A stretch of DNA of 40,512 nt from contig JAJFKN010000033.1 in assembly GCA_021773195.1 (NCBI GenBank), positions 1 through 40,512 on the forward strand. The letters are read 5' to 3'. Below the pieces are notes generated by a model that was given only the letters and a program-made list of their open reading frames with translations, was not told the DNA's origin and searched no databases. Source of the stretch: Gammaproteobacteria bacterium (lineage in GTDB: Bacteria > Pseudomonadota > Gammaproteobacteria > JAKBBU01). This document shows positions 25,232 through 34,164 of the stretch, piece by piece (the first letter of the stretch is position 1; each line of letters opens with the position of its first letter). Both the position numbers and the translations under genes were made by a program.

Positions 25232-25426
25232 CTAAAAATCTTTCCACAATTCGTTATTATTGTCCTGTGATTGCTTATTATCACGTAAGTTGCCAATGCG
25301 CTCATGCTTAGCAATTTCTCTCTTTTGGGATTGCGACAATGGAGTATCATCGCTTGCCATAAATTTATCGGTGTCACTCACGTAACGTTTATTGACTCTA
25401 GTAAATATTCGTTTTAGAAAACTCAT
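25232..25426 (-). CDS. Small conserved-looking protein translationally coupled to pilY1
   Basis: The ATG at 25426 overlaps the pilY1 stop as ATGA. The product is 64 residues: a hydrophobic/basic N-terminus (MSFLKRIFTRVNKRY), then acidic and Asn/Gln-rich sequence (SQSQKREIAKHERIGNLRD). It resembles, from memory and unverified, short uncharacterised proteins of Legionella and Coxiella (CBU_0585-like) with an S-Q-S-Q-x-E-I-x-K-H-x-R-I-x-x-L-R-D core. No function known. A longer start at 25441 overlaps pilY1 and lacks a ribosome binding site. Confidence 0.65.
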   Translation of the reverse strand: MSFLKRIFTRVNKRYVSDTDKFMASDDTPLSQSQKREIAKHERIGNLRDNKQSQDNNNELWKDF

Positions 25427-28400
25427 CGTAACTGCCGCCATGATTGCCGTTTCTCGGGGATGCTGGAGCTTTCCGTGGTTATGCCCACGGCACCGCTGGT
25501 CCCCGCACTGTATTTATATTCCTTTTCACCGGCACTAATTATACCAGGTGTGGATATGATACCGACGGTGGACTCCACACCACTGGGGCTTATTTGGATA
25601 GTACCACCACCGGGAACATTGTATGTTACCTTATCACTACTGTCCACCTTACCATCTCCATTCACATCAAAGGGCGGTCTATCCAACCTAGAACCACTTT
25701 TTGCGCTCAACTCCATGAGATAACTGCTACCGCCATAGGCGCAAATATCTGTGGATGGCAAAAGGGTAGTGAAGATAAGTCGGTCATTGCGTAGGATAGC
25801 ATTGGTGATGACTCGCTCACCCTGATTGCTGGTACCAAGCGTCAAGTCCATATACCAACCGCGCTGATTAGCGCCCAAGCTGGCCAAACTTGATACACGA
25901 ATATTTTTACCATAGGTACTCATCATGGCTAAGATACTCTGCTGCAAGAGTTGGCGGCGGCTTGTAATAACACTGCTGTTATTATCGATGACGCCATAGA
26001 AAGTTTGCGTCGTAGCATTGGCCACGATTTTATCCGTGGGCTCTAAATATTTACCCGTACCAAAAAACAGCTGCACACCACCGCCATTAGCCCTTCCCAC
26101 CGTGGGCCGTGTCGTGATGGGTTGACGATTGCCCGCCGCATCTTTAGCAACAAATAACGGTTGCCCGCTGTAGGCTATTTCCCAATTTTTCGGATTATTG
26201 CTGGTAACATCGAACTTCCATACATTACCAAATAAATCGCCCGCATAAATGTAATCGGCCGTATTATCGCCTGTAACATCCACCACTGCAGGTGAAGATA
26301 ATCCATTGGGGCGTTTATTCCCCGTTGGGTCGTCATTGAAGCCCTCCTTGGTATCGATTTTTTTAATAAGTTTACCTGTTTGTAAATTCACAACGTAGAG
26401 CACTGCATTACCTGTCTTACTGATACGACTAGTACCATAAGTATTATTGTAACCATTACCAAACACCGCTGCCCATTGGCCGTTGTGCATGCGTACAATG
26501 GCTGGCTGGCTATAGGTATAACCCATATCCCGATCGTTACGATAACTGTATTCCCACAACACGATATTACGCGCATTGTTTTCCCTAAACTGGGCAGGGT
26601 TCGTGACATCTAGGGCATAGATACCACGGCCACCATTATTCAGCCCACCGACTAATATGGTACGCCAGCGTCCACCAAAGTAAGCATCTACTACCGTGGG
26701 AGTTCCATCCACATAATAGCGATGGGAATAGTTGGGCGAAGTTAATTTGGCTAAATGGGGAAATACTTCATTAGGCACATAGGCCAATAATTCTTTACCA
26801 TTTGAAGCATCAATGGCATGCAACATACCGTCATTGGCACCCACATAAATCACCGGTTTGCGGTTTTTATGTAAGGCTTTAAAGGCCGCATAGTTAGCTG
26901 GTGTTTCAGCCGCCCCCGTAGGAAAGGAACGATAATAATGTGCACTGGGCGCCCCCACATAGGTAGCATGGGAATCAACGATGTCGCCTAAATCAGACCT
27001 TCGCTCACGGAATTTACCTACAGGCGGATTAGCACTAGAACCGCGCAGGTAATTCACCCGTTCCTCCCAATAATTATCGCGCGCGCCTGTATCTGGGTTA
27101 TATTTCAATAAATTCTTTTGTGAGCCATCCAAACGGCTATTGCGATCACCATTGGTTCTAAAGGGAATACCCCACTTTTTGGAAGGTTTGTAGGTAATGA
27201 TATTGCGTCCACTATCGTAATTTTGTGCGCTAATCACTTTCCCCGCGTCCCATTGTACATTCCCCAAAGTGCCGTTGGCATTAATGGGGTAGGCTAATAA
27301 GGTCCCCGACCAATCTTTGGTATTGAATTTAGACTGGAATAACTGGCTGCTGCTGCTCAAAGCACCCCCATTCACAGACACGGAAGAAGCTGAGCCCGAG
27401 CGATCTAGAATATTACCTAACACTGCATTTAACTGTTCCTTCAAGTTCAGAGGATTCTGTACCAAGAAATAATTATCCGGTGTTCCATCATTATCACTGT
27501 CCCATTCATCAGCCGCATCAGGAATATTATTGCCATTTTTATCGTCAAAGCTACCCCATTTAGCGGCAAACCACAGGGGGTTTTTCAAAATTGTTGCCAC
27601 ACTACCTGTCGTACCGACAGTGAAGGTGCGAGTGGCATTCAACGGTAAAGCTTGGCTATCATTCCAATTACCGCCAGGTGCTTGGCCTGCTGGTGTATCT
27701 AAGAAATAATCCACATCACTGCCGGCAGAAGTATCTTTGTCTCGCACTTCTAAATAGGTACCATCTTGATTAGTGCCAGAAATCACATAGCCCATATGTT
27801 GAATCACGCAGCCTGCCGCATATACGCTTTCAACATTCACTGTTAATGTATTATTAGAGTTTACGGTATAACTATACTTAGCAATGGCATCCATGTCATG
27901 ATCAGCACCCTGCTCCGCATCTTCGTAATTCACACGGAAGGTACCGGAAGTAGGCGTAATGCTTTCCACGTAAAAATCCACAATGGTGTTAGTGGGTTGA
28001 AAAGCGCCCTTCACGGGATTGATACCGCCACAACCGCCAACGGATTTAGCAAAAGGCACAATAGTAACGGTTTTACCATTAATAGGAATCTCTATTTTTG
28101 GTAGCGGCGATGCCAGTGCCACTACATAACTATGGACCTTTTGATCTCCTTGAGCATCACTCACATCATTCAGCCAACCGTAATGTGCCACGGCTGCCGA
28201 ATAATAACCGCCTTTTTTGCTGGGTTCTTCCGGCGCTAAACCACGAATGCTACTGAACCCTGTCACGGTTTTCACGCTAGGGGCACCATCATAAATACCG
28301 TTTGATTCCCCAATAAAATGCGATGAGCTGCCGCTATACTCTGAAGCCCAAATGGTATCAGCCAAGGTGGAAACATTCATGCCTGGAGTGATGGAACTGC

Positions 28401-29751
28401 TGACACCCCCATCGGCAAAACTGCTACCTGGTAATTGGTCCGTGTCATAGGAGGGATTGATGTCGCTGATGACTAATAGATTGGGTTTAGCACACCAAGC
28501 ATTATTACTGGAGGTCGCATAGGGATCCGTCCAAGTGGCTTTGGGTAACCCTAGAGCTTGGTCATCACCACCACTGTACATAAATTCCGACGTGGGGCTA
28601 CCTTCACCTCCAAAGTAACGCATACTTTCATACATCATTTCCGCGATGGGATTCCCCCAAGCACGACACTCCCCTTCATTAAAGGGCCGATTAAAAATGA
28701 AACCGCAACTCTGATTATATTCATAATTGCCGCCAAAACCAGGGATCTTTAGGCGGTCAATGGTTTTCACCACCCCCACGGTATTCGTAAACTGGCCTGT
28801 GTCAGGATCAATTTCGTCGGTAATACTCGTAACGTTTTTACGTAATACGCCCCCTGATAAATTTTTACCGAAGGATCCCGTCAATAAACCAAAGAGCATA
28901 GAATCGTTTTCGCCCAGCTCTTGCAATAACCCGACGGGTTTTGCATTACCATCGGGGTACTCTTTACAGTCACTCTCTAGCAAGCCTGATTTACATACTT
29001 CCACTTGCACCACATAATCTCTTGGTGATACTCGTGGCCCACTACTACCATTCTCCAGCCGATCACCTGCCACGGGTCTCTCAATACTCACCCATTCCCA
29101 AATACGATGGGTTTCATTGGTTAATACACGCAAAACGGGCTTACCATTGCCATGGAGCAATGTGGTATTAGCAAATAAAATGCGACGACCAGAGGAAGGT
29201 GGCGAGTAAGGTGTGTAATCACGAATATTGTAACCATCGTTAGAAACGCTGGTGTATTCTTTGCCCCAACTATGGGCATCTTGTGGCACATAGGCCCGTT
29301 CTAAAATAGTCCTGCTGGATGAATCCGTACTGCGATAACCACCGTAAAGCACTTTACGCAAAGCATCCATGCGTGTCATGGTCAAGTAATTGAGAAAATC
29401 ACCGCTCCATTTGCCGTTACATTTTTTATTGGCTGTGACACTTGAAGGCACAAAGCGCCCACCGCTGTAGTTATAACATTTGTAAGAATCAAAATACCCA
29501 TAGTAATCGATGGATGGGTTATAGCCCACATCCAAATTGCCATCACCATTGAGATCTGAGGCATCGTTATAGGCTTCGTAGAAAAGTTTATGGTCCTTGC
29601 CCATGACCAGCATAGTGAGGGGCGACGCCGGCTGAGTGACAAATAATGGCGTATTGGAGATATTCATGGGCCCCGCCAACGCCAAAGGCATGGCGGTCAG
29701 GGCCAATGCTATTACATAAGCTTTTGATAGTTTAGATATTTTTCTAGACAT
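25423..29751 (-). CDS. pilY1: Type IV pilus tip-associated adhesin PilY1/PilC
   Basis: This ~1442-residue exported protein belongs to the PilC/PilY family, which sits at type IV pilus tips and affects adhesion and pilus retraction. The N-terminus is a signal peptide (MSRKISKLSKAYVIALAL ... ALA, cleavage near 28-30). The C-terminal half is the PilY beta-propeller, with VIYVGANDGMLHAIDASNGKE, then YYVDGTPTVVDAYFGGRWRTILVGG, and GRGIYALDVT. Calcium-loop motifs appear at ~64 (DLNGDGNLD), ~736-758 (DKNGNNIPD, DSDNDGTPD) and ~1361 (DVNGDGKVD). A canonical vWA MIDAS (DxSxS) is not evident near the N-terminus. I chose the ATG at 29751 (GAGG just upstream) over a GTG at 29760. No minor pilin genes flank it. 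Confidence 0.93.
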   Translation of the reverse strand: MSRKISKLSKAYVIALALTAMPLALAGPMNISNTPLFVTQPASPLTMLVMGKDHKLFYEAYNDASDLNGDGNLDVGYNPSIDYYGYFDSYKCYNYSGGRFVPSSVTANKKCNGKWSGDFLNYLTMTRMDALRKVLYGGYRSTDSSSRTILERAYVPQDAHSWGKEYTSVSNDGYNIRDYTPYSPPSSGRRILFANTTLLHGNGKPVLRVLTNETHRIWEWVSIERPVAGDRLENGSSGPRVSPRDYVVQVEVCKSGLLESDCKEYPDGNAKPVGLLQELGENDSMLFGLLTGSFGKNLSGGVLRKNVTSITDEIDPDTGQFTNTVGVVKTIDRLKIPGFGGNYEYNQSCGFIFNRPFNEGECRAWGNPIAEMMYESMRYFGGEGSPTSEFMYSGGDDQALGLPKATWTDPYATSSNNAWCAKPNLLVISDINPSYDTDQLPGSSFADGGVSSSITPGMNVSTLADTIWASEYSGSSSHFIGESNGIYDGAPSVKTVTGFSSIRGLAPEEPSKKGGYYSAAVAHYGWLNDVSDAQGDQKVHSYVVALASPLPKIEIPINGKTVTIVPFAKSVGGCGGINPVKGAFQPTNTIVDFYVESITPTSGTFRVNYEDAEQGADHDMDAIAKYSYTVNSNNTLTVNVESVYAAGCVIQHMGYVISGTNQDGTYLEVRDKDTSAGSDVDYFLDTPAGQAPGGNWNDSQALPLNATRTFTVGTTGSVATILKNPLWFAAKWGSFDDKNGNNIPDAADEWDSDNDGTPDNYFLVQNPLNLKEQLNAVLGNILDRSGSASSVSVNGGALSSSSQLFQSKFNTKDWSGTLLAYPINANGTLGNVQWDAGKVISAQNYDSGRNIITYKPSKKWGIPFRTNGDRNSRLDGSQKNLLKYNPDTGARDNYWEERVNYLRGSSANPPVGKFRERRSDLGDIVDSHATYVGAPSAHYYRSFPTGAAETPANYAAFKALHKNRKPVIYVGANDGMLHAIDASNGKELLAYVPNEVFPHLAKLTSPNYSHRYYVDGTPTVVDAYFGGRWRTILVGGLNNGGRGIYALDVTNPAQFRENNARNIVLWEYSYRNDRDMGYTYSQPAIVRMHNGQWAAVFGNGYNNTYGTSRISKTGNAVLYVVNLQTGKLIKKIDTKEGFNDDPTGNKRPNGLSSPAVVDVTGDNTADYIYAGDLFGNVWKFDVTSNNPKNWEIAYSGQPLFVAKDAAGNRQPITTRPTVGRANGGGVQLFFGTGKYLEPTDKIVANATTQTFYGVIDNNSSVITSRRQLLQQSILAMMSTYGKNIRVSSLASLGANQRGWYMDLTLGTSNQGERVITNAILRNDRLIFTTLLPSTDICAYGGSSYLMELSAKSGSRLDRPPFDVNGDGKVDSSDKVTYNVPGGGTIQISPSGVESTVGIISTPGIISAGEKEYKYSAGTSGAVGITTESSSIPEKRQSWRQLR

Positions 29752-29762
29752 CTGCCTCACCC

Positions 29763-29799
29763 ATTGCGTTAAGGTGGTATGCTACCACCTCTACGCAAT
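29763..29799. promoter_or_regulatory. Strong hairpin directly upstream of the pilY1 start
   Basis: ATTGCGT-taa-GGTGGTA-tgc-TACCACC-tct-ACGCAAT forms a stem of two perfect 7-bp helices separated by a 3/3 internal loop. It ends 12 nt before the pilY1 ATG, abutting the ribosome binding site. No U-tract follows, so it is either a poor terminator for the upstream gene or a leader structure affecting pilY1 translation or mRNA stability. Confidence 0.5.
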
Positions 29800-29833
29800 A
29801 GGTCTGCAAGATTAATGCCGAAAATGGCAAAGA

Positions 29834-31921
29834 TTAGGCTAGCGATATCCAACCTGAAGTCAAAGCTTTAAGACCGTCGGCAGCCCATTGGCAGCAATCT
29901 TGGTCGTCACCTTGTTGTACGCCAGTATCACGGAAGCGACTAAATAAACCGCTGCAACAAGTAGAGCTTCCATCAACAAGTAGTGGAATGGTTTCTCCAG
30001 TCGTGTCAGAACCACAAGCTCTAATGCATGGCTCTAACACACAGCTACCCATATAGCTAAGACCGCGAACCATACCAAAAATGACTGGTATTAAAAGCCC
30101 CATGATGATCATACGAGATAGATACAACATAGTACTTGCATTAGTGATGGTACAGGCTCCTTGAGCACCATACTGTGCACCAATAATCATACTATGCGAT
30201 ACATAAGGTTGAGCCCCACTTAAAAAGCCAGGCAAATCACCAAGCCCTTGGCCCAGTTGCTGAGCGACAGCACCACAGGATAGGAAAGGAATTTCCATAA
30301 AACCACCCCAAGCTGCTGTTAGATAGTGCTCTAAGGGATTTGAAACCACATCCAATGCTAGCAATACTGGGGCCACTACCGCACCTATAATAAATACTGT
30401 TTTCAGTAGAAGACGCAACCCCATCCATATGGCATCGCAGTTACCCATCCCATAGGTACCCGTGCGAATAATAGCTGATATGGTATTTAATACGCGTCTT
30501 AATTCTTTAAAGGCATACTCAAAAAACAAACCAGCAGTATAAGCAAAAACAAACGCGACGACAATGCCACCAATAGCAGCACCCACGGCTCCGCCAAGAA
30601 TAGGCAACCACCAATCATCACCAAAAAGTTCTGCAAAAAAACTAATCCCAGCAATAAAGACTGAAAGCCCCGGGAGTAAATCTGCTAATGAGCATGCCCC
30701 GAAAAGTGCTCGTCTCGTATAACGATGAGTTATACCATTAGTAATTAGTTCCAGAAAATCAGCTCTTTGGCTGGGATAATTCTGTTTAATGCGTTCATAC
30801 AACCCACTTCCCCATTGAGTATATAACTGCAACGGATCCAAATCATTATTTCCCAATAGCACTCTGATCTTTGTTAAATTATCCGAACTATCAAGAATAT
30901 GACTGCTGTAATCAACAATGCATTTCTCGCGCCACTGGGCGTCTAATTTTAATTCACTGGCGTTAGTAGGTAATTTAATCATGCCATTAGTAGTATCTCT
31001 GCCACTTTGCAGATCTTTTTCAGCTAACGCTAACTTGGTAAAGGGATACAGCCTATCGGTCTGTACATCCAATTCCATCTGCGCCTCAGTATCTTCACTA
31101 GGTCTAAAATGTCGTCGCATGGTGGGAATAATTCTATTAGAGGACCATACGCGACTCAGTAAGGCGGTAAACAATGTTGATGCAGCAATGGTATACCGCC
31201 ACCCGGTGTCTGCTGTCCACTCAAAAGGTTGGCCGAAAGACTCTAATAACGTCCCTCGCCCCATGGCGAAAGTAATAATACCGGCAATCACCCCAAGCAC
31301 CGAGATGGCTGCAACTTTGGCTATATCCGTTTTTGATGTATTCTCCCAATGCTTGGACAAACGATTGAGAAAGATACCAAAGACATAAACAAAAAATAAG
31401 TTATACAATATGTTAACACCCGCATTAACCATAATGTAATTTCTACCGGCAATATAGGCGTCTTCAGGCCAATCAGGGAAATCCTCAATACTCAAATTAT
31501 CATCTTCATACTCTGGCAATTGTGTCACATATTCCAATGACTGCTCCATGAGGGGAATCAAAGCAAAAACAGCCAATGCCGTCATAGCTGCGTAAATAGC
31601 TACTTGTGCCATTAACCAGCTCCCAGAACCGCAATAGGATATGTTTTGTTTAAATAACTGCCAATAATCACCTGATGAAACGGCTGGAATAGCATCGGTT
31701 AGCGTATCAAAAGTTACTTTTGCGCTACTTTCTTCATCACCAGCTTGTTTTTGTCTTAATTCTCTATTGCCTGTTACTGTGTCACGAATACTCTCGAAGG
31801 CATATACAGTAGCACCATCGAAGACATGCAACTGAGACGTCGGGATGACGGGTACTTGACGACGTATACCGGCTACCACGTCACCTTGCTCTGCGCCTTC
31901 TTTTTCTCTATTCCTCTGCAT
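29834..31921 (-). CDS. Orphan 695-residue polytopic membrane protein
   Basis: I do not recognise a family. The first ~95 residues are hydrophilic. About 8-9 membrane segments follow in two groups: ~105-275 (for example AQVAIYAAMTALAVFALIPL) and ~405-630 (WWLPILGGAVGAAIGGIVVAF, then TVFIIGAVVAPVLLALDVV). A ~130-residue hydrophilic middle domain separates them. The tail is Cys-rich (SCVLEPCIRACGSD, STCCSGLF, DDQDCCQW). GGAGGGG 5 nt before the ATG is a strong ribosome binding site. It lies 82 nt upstream of pilY1 on the same strand, where minor pilin genes would usually be. Membrane-inserting effector or envelope protein are both possible. Confidence 0.8.
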   Translation of the reverse strand: MQRNREKEGAEQGDVVAGIRRQVPVIPTSQLHVFDGATVYAFESIRDTVTGNRELRQKQAGDEESSAKVTFDTLTDAIPAVSSGDYWQLFKQNISYCGSGSWLMAQVAIYAAMTALAVFALIPLMEQSLEYVTQLPEYEDDNLSIEDFPDWPEDAYIAGRNYIMVNAGVNILYNLFFVYVFGIFLNRLSKHWENTSKTDIAKVAAISVLGVIAGIITFAMGRGTLLESFGQPFEWTADTGWRYTIAASTLFTALLSRVWSSNRIIPTMRRHFRPSEDTEAQMELDVQTDRLYPFTKLALAEKDLQSGRDTTNGMIKLPTNASELKLDAQWREKCIVDYSSHILDSSDNLTKIRVLLGNNDLDPLQLYTQWGSGLYERIKQNYPSQRADFLELITNGITHRYTRRALFGACSLADLLPGLSVFIAGISFFAELFGDDWWLPILGGAVGAAIGGIVVAFVFAYTAGLFFEYAFKELRRVLNTISAIIRTGTYGMGNCDAIWMGLRLLLKTVFIIGAVVAPVLLALDVVSNPLEHYLTAAWGGFMEIPFLSCGAVAQQLGQGLGDLPGFLSGAQPYVSHSMIIGAQYGAQGACTITNASTMLYLSRMIIMGLLIPVIFGMVRGLSYMGSCVLEPCIRACGSDTTGETIPLLVDGSSTCCSGLFSRFRDTGVQQGDDQDCCQWAADGLKALTSGWISLA

Positions 31922-32186
31922 ACCTACCCCTCCACTTCAGTGAATTTATTAATTAAAATTAAACGCTAAAAAGCTATGAATGAATGCAATGAGCAGGTAA
32001 AGGGCCAGAGTGGCTGGGGGTAATATTGTGATTTTTCATAGTTTATACCTTATGCATTTGTGTTTCTTGTTACGGACGTATTGTATCTTAATTGGACTGC
32101 CTGGGCAAGGGGAAATGATAACTGGTTGTTATTGTAGCAATACCATAGCAAAGGCATCACTAAATCAAGAAAACAATTCTGGTGAT

Positions 32187-32219
32187 TCTTGGATTGCGCG
32201 CTAAGCTGCGCAATGATGG
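32187..32219. repeat. Palindromic repeat, copy 2
   Basis: ATTGCGC (32193-32199) and GCGCAAT (32208-32214) are perfect inverted arms around GCTAAGCT, with TTGG before and GATGG after. It aligns with the copy at 25145-25173 in the same orientation, the two lying on either side of the pilY1/membrane-protein block. Confidence 0.55.
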
Positions 32220-32296
32220 GCATAGTACATTTTGATGATTTTCGGAAAGTTATTGTTCGCTATGAAGTAAGCTCTAACTCATTGATTTTTTAACCC

Positions 32297-32384
32297 CTCC
32301 AGTGTCAATGGAAGGTTTTACGGAAAACCCTCCATTGACAGTGGAGAGTTTTACGATTAAGCTTCCAGTGACAGTGGAGGGTTT
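32297..32384. repeat. Three 33-nt tandem repeats with internal dyad symmetry
   Basis: Units begin at 32297 (CTCCAGTGTCAATGG), 32330 (CTCCATTGACAGTGGAG) and 32363 (TTCCAGTGACAGTGGAG). Each is followed by (A/G)GTTT. Each core is nearly self-complementary (CTCCA...TGGAG), so unit 1 and unit 2 can also pair over ~23 nt with two mismatches. The last unit supplies the GGAGGG ribosome binding site of the ATPase gene. The 33-nt period equals 11 codons, and an overlapping open frame (32302-32493) would read as 11-residue repeats. Confidence 0.6.
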
Positions 32385-33695
32385 ATGGGAACTATTTCAA
32401 ATCAACAAATTAGACAAATCATTGCGGATCAACAAAAAGAGCAGGTTTTGCCCAAGCACTACTACCCTCGCCATGCCCAAAGCAAACTTTTAGATTTAGC
32501 TCAGAGCAAAGAAATTGTGGTGATCATGGGGCTACGTCGCTGTGGCAAATCGGTCCTCTTGCAAACCATTCGCCAGCAGTTGCCACAACAGGATTATTAT
32601 TTTAATTTTGAAGATGATCGTTTGGCTAATTTCACAAGCGACGACTTCCAACAATTATATGAATTATTCATCGAACTCTTTGGCGAACAAAATACCTTTT
32701 ATTTTGATGAAATACAAAATATTCCTGGTTGGGAAGTATTCGTGCGCCGACTTTATAATGCAAATAATAAAATTTTTATTACTGGTTCAAATGCCACACT
32801 TTTCAGTGAAGAATTAGGCACAAGATTAACCGGCCGCTATTTATCTCTGAGACTTTATCCGTTTTCATTCCATGAATACGTGCAATACAATCAATCTGAT
32901 TTAGTGAATACGACCTTATCAACCAGTACAAATGTAGGTTTGATAAAACAATTATTTTCTAACTATTGCCAAGTAGGCGGTATTCCAGAATACACCAAAC
33001 ATCAACGCATTGACTATTTACATAGTCTCTATGAAGGCATTCTATATCGTGATATTGTTGCTCGCTATCGCATAAGCAGCGTAGATACATTTAAAAAATT
33101 AGTGTTTTTTCTGGCAAGCAATTGCAGCAAAGAAACCACCTACAGTGCTTTACGTAAATTGCTAGGATTAGGCAGCACAACCACCATTGCTGACTACTGC
33201 AGCTACTTAGCGAATAGCCATCTATGCCATTTTATAAACCGTTATAGTGATTCGGTTAAAGTACAACAACAATCTCCGAAAAAAGTTTATTTCGTTGATC
33301 ACGTACTTGCAAAAACCATTGGTTTTCGCATCAGCGAAGATGTTGGGCGTATGCTAGAGAATATTGTCTTTATGGAACTCACGCGACGCAATCACAATAT
33401 CTACTATCATAAGGGTGATAAAGAATGTGACTTTGTTATCCAAGAACAATTTCGCGTAACGCAAGCTATACAAGTTTGTCAGGATTTAACGGATCCAACC
33501 ACCCGACAACGAGAAATAGCGGGCCTTATGGATGCACTTACCACCTACTCTTTGGCTATGGGACTCATATTAACGGAATCTGAAGAATTCACAGAAGAAA
33601 TCACCTTAGAGGATAAACACTACATTATCGAAGTTTTACCCATATGGAAGTGGTTATTAAATGTTCCAAATGCTTCTGACTCCATAGCAACATAA
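32385..33695 (+). CDS. AAA ATPase with DUF4143-type C-terminal domain
   Basis: This 436-residue protein has a P-loop ATPase domain (AAA_14 type): Walker A GLRRCGKSVLL near residues 50-60 and Walker B TFYFDEIQN near 103-112, followed by the sensor-like IFITGSNATLFSEELGTRLTGRY. The C-terminal DUF4143 region includes GRMLENIVFMELTRR and ECDFVIQ...AIQVC, which resembles a PD-(D/E)xK nuclease-like core. Family function is unknown; members are widespread and often horizontally transferred. The ATG uses GGAGGG inside the third upstream repeat. A GAGGCT-cgc-AGCCTC hairpin follows the stop. Confidence 0.9.
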   Translation: MGTISNQQIRQIIADQQKEQVLPKHYYPRHAQSKLLDLAQSKEIVVIMGLRRCGKSVLLQTIRQQLPQQDYYFNFEDDRLANFTSDDFQQLYELFIELFGEQNTFYFDEIQNIPGWEVFVRRLYNANNKIFITGSNATLFSEELGTRLTGRYLSLRLYPFSFHEYVQYNQSDLVNTTLSTSTNVGLIKQLFSNYCQVGGIPEYTKHQRIDYLHSLYEGILYRDIVARYRISSVDTFKKLVFFLASNCSKETTYSALRKLLGLGSTTTIADYCSYLANSHLCHFINRYSDSVKVQQQSPKKVYFVDHVLAKTIGFRISEDVGRMLENIVFMELTRRNHNIYYHKGDKECDFVIQEQFRVTQAIQVCQDLTDPTTRQREIAGLMDALTTYSLAMGLILTESEEFTEEITLEDKHYIIEVLPIWKWLLNVPNASDSIAT

Positions 33696-33699
33696 CCCC

Positions 33700-33714
33700 G
33701 AGGCTCGCAGCCTC
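33700..33714. terminator. 3'-end hairpin after the AAA ATPase
   Basis: GAGGCT-cgc-AGCCTC forms a perfect 6-bp stem with a 3-nt loop, beginning 5 nt after the ATPase stop. It lacks a following T-tract on the plus strand, so intrinsic termination is uncertain; it may protect the transcript end. Confidence 0.3.
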
Positions 33715-33765
33715 AAAAGTAAAATGATAAACTGCCAGTCACATCAATACTAAGGATAACTAGCC

Positions 33766-34164
33766 ATGGACCAAATCATGCTCGACAAGGCAACAGCAAT
33801 ACAAGAAAAAGCCTATGTGCCCTATTCTAAGTTCAAAGTAGGTTGCTGCATCAAAGACAGCGCTGGCCAATTGCATGTGGGCTGTAATGTGGAAAATGCC
33901 GCTTATCCCATTGGTCATTGCGCAGAAAAATCTGCCATTGCGCAAATGGTTGGTCAAGGCGCTTTGCGCATCAAAGAAATTGTCGTTGTGGGTTCGGGTG
34001 ATGAAATATGCGCGCCCTGCGGCGGTTGTCGCCAAGCATTAATGGAGTTTGCCGACGCTGATACGCTGATTCACTTAGTGGCGAATGGTGAAGTGAAAAA
34101 AACCCTACCCTTAAAAGAATTATTACCCTATTCTTTCGGTCCACAAAATTTGGAGCAATCATGA
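33766..34164 (+). CDS. cdd: Cytidine deaminase
   Basis: This 132-residue zinc enzyme converts (deoxy)cytidine to (deoxy)uridine. The active-site pattern of the tetrameric type is complete: CNVENAAYPIGHCAEKSAI (zinc Cys and catalytic Glu in CAE) and APCGGCRQAL (two zinc cysteines). PYSKFKVGCCI near the start is also conserved. Length is normal. AAGGA precedes the ATG. Its stop overlaps the punA start as ATGA, making it the first gene of a nucleoside-salvage operon. Confidence 0.96.
   Translation: MDQIMLDKATAIQEKAYVPYSKFKVGCCIKDSAGQLHVGCNVENAAYPIGHCAEKSAIAQMVGQGALRIKEIVVVGSGDEICAPCGGCRQALMEFADADTLIHLVANGEVKKTLPLKELLPYSFGPQNLEQS

Larger units (their letters stand above)
31922..32384. other. Gene-free region upstream of the AAA ATPase
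   Basis: These 463 nt contain no convincing gene. They hold a palindromic repeat (32187-32219) and three 33-nt repeats (32297-32384). The promoter of the 695-residue orphan should lie in the left part; none stands out. Confidence 0.4.

Noticed and set aside
25183..25377. 64-residue frame overlapping the small pilY1-coupled gene
   Set aside because: It is a shadow of the coupled gene in another frame and has no start signal.
32010..32204. 64-residue plus-strand frame upstream of the ATPase
   Set aside because: No ribosome binding site, low-complexity translation, and it runs through the palindromic repeat; most likely chance.
32297..32384. CRISPR-like array
   Set aside because: The repeats are contiguous with a 33-nt period and no unique spacers, only three units are present, and no cas genes are nearby.
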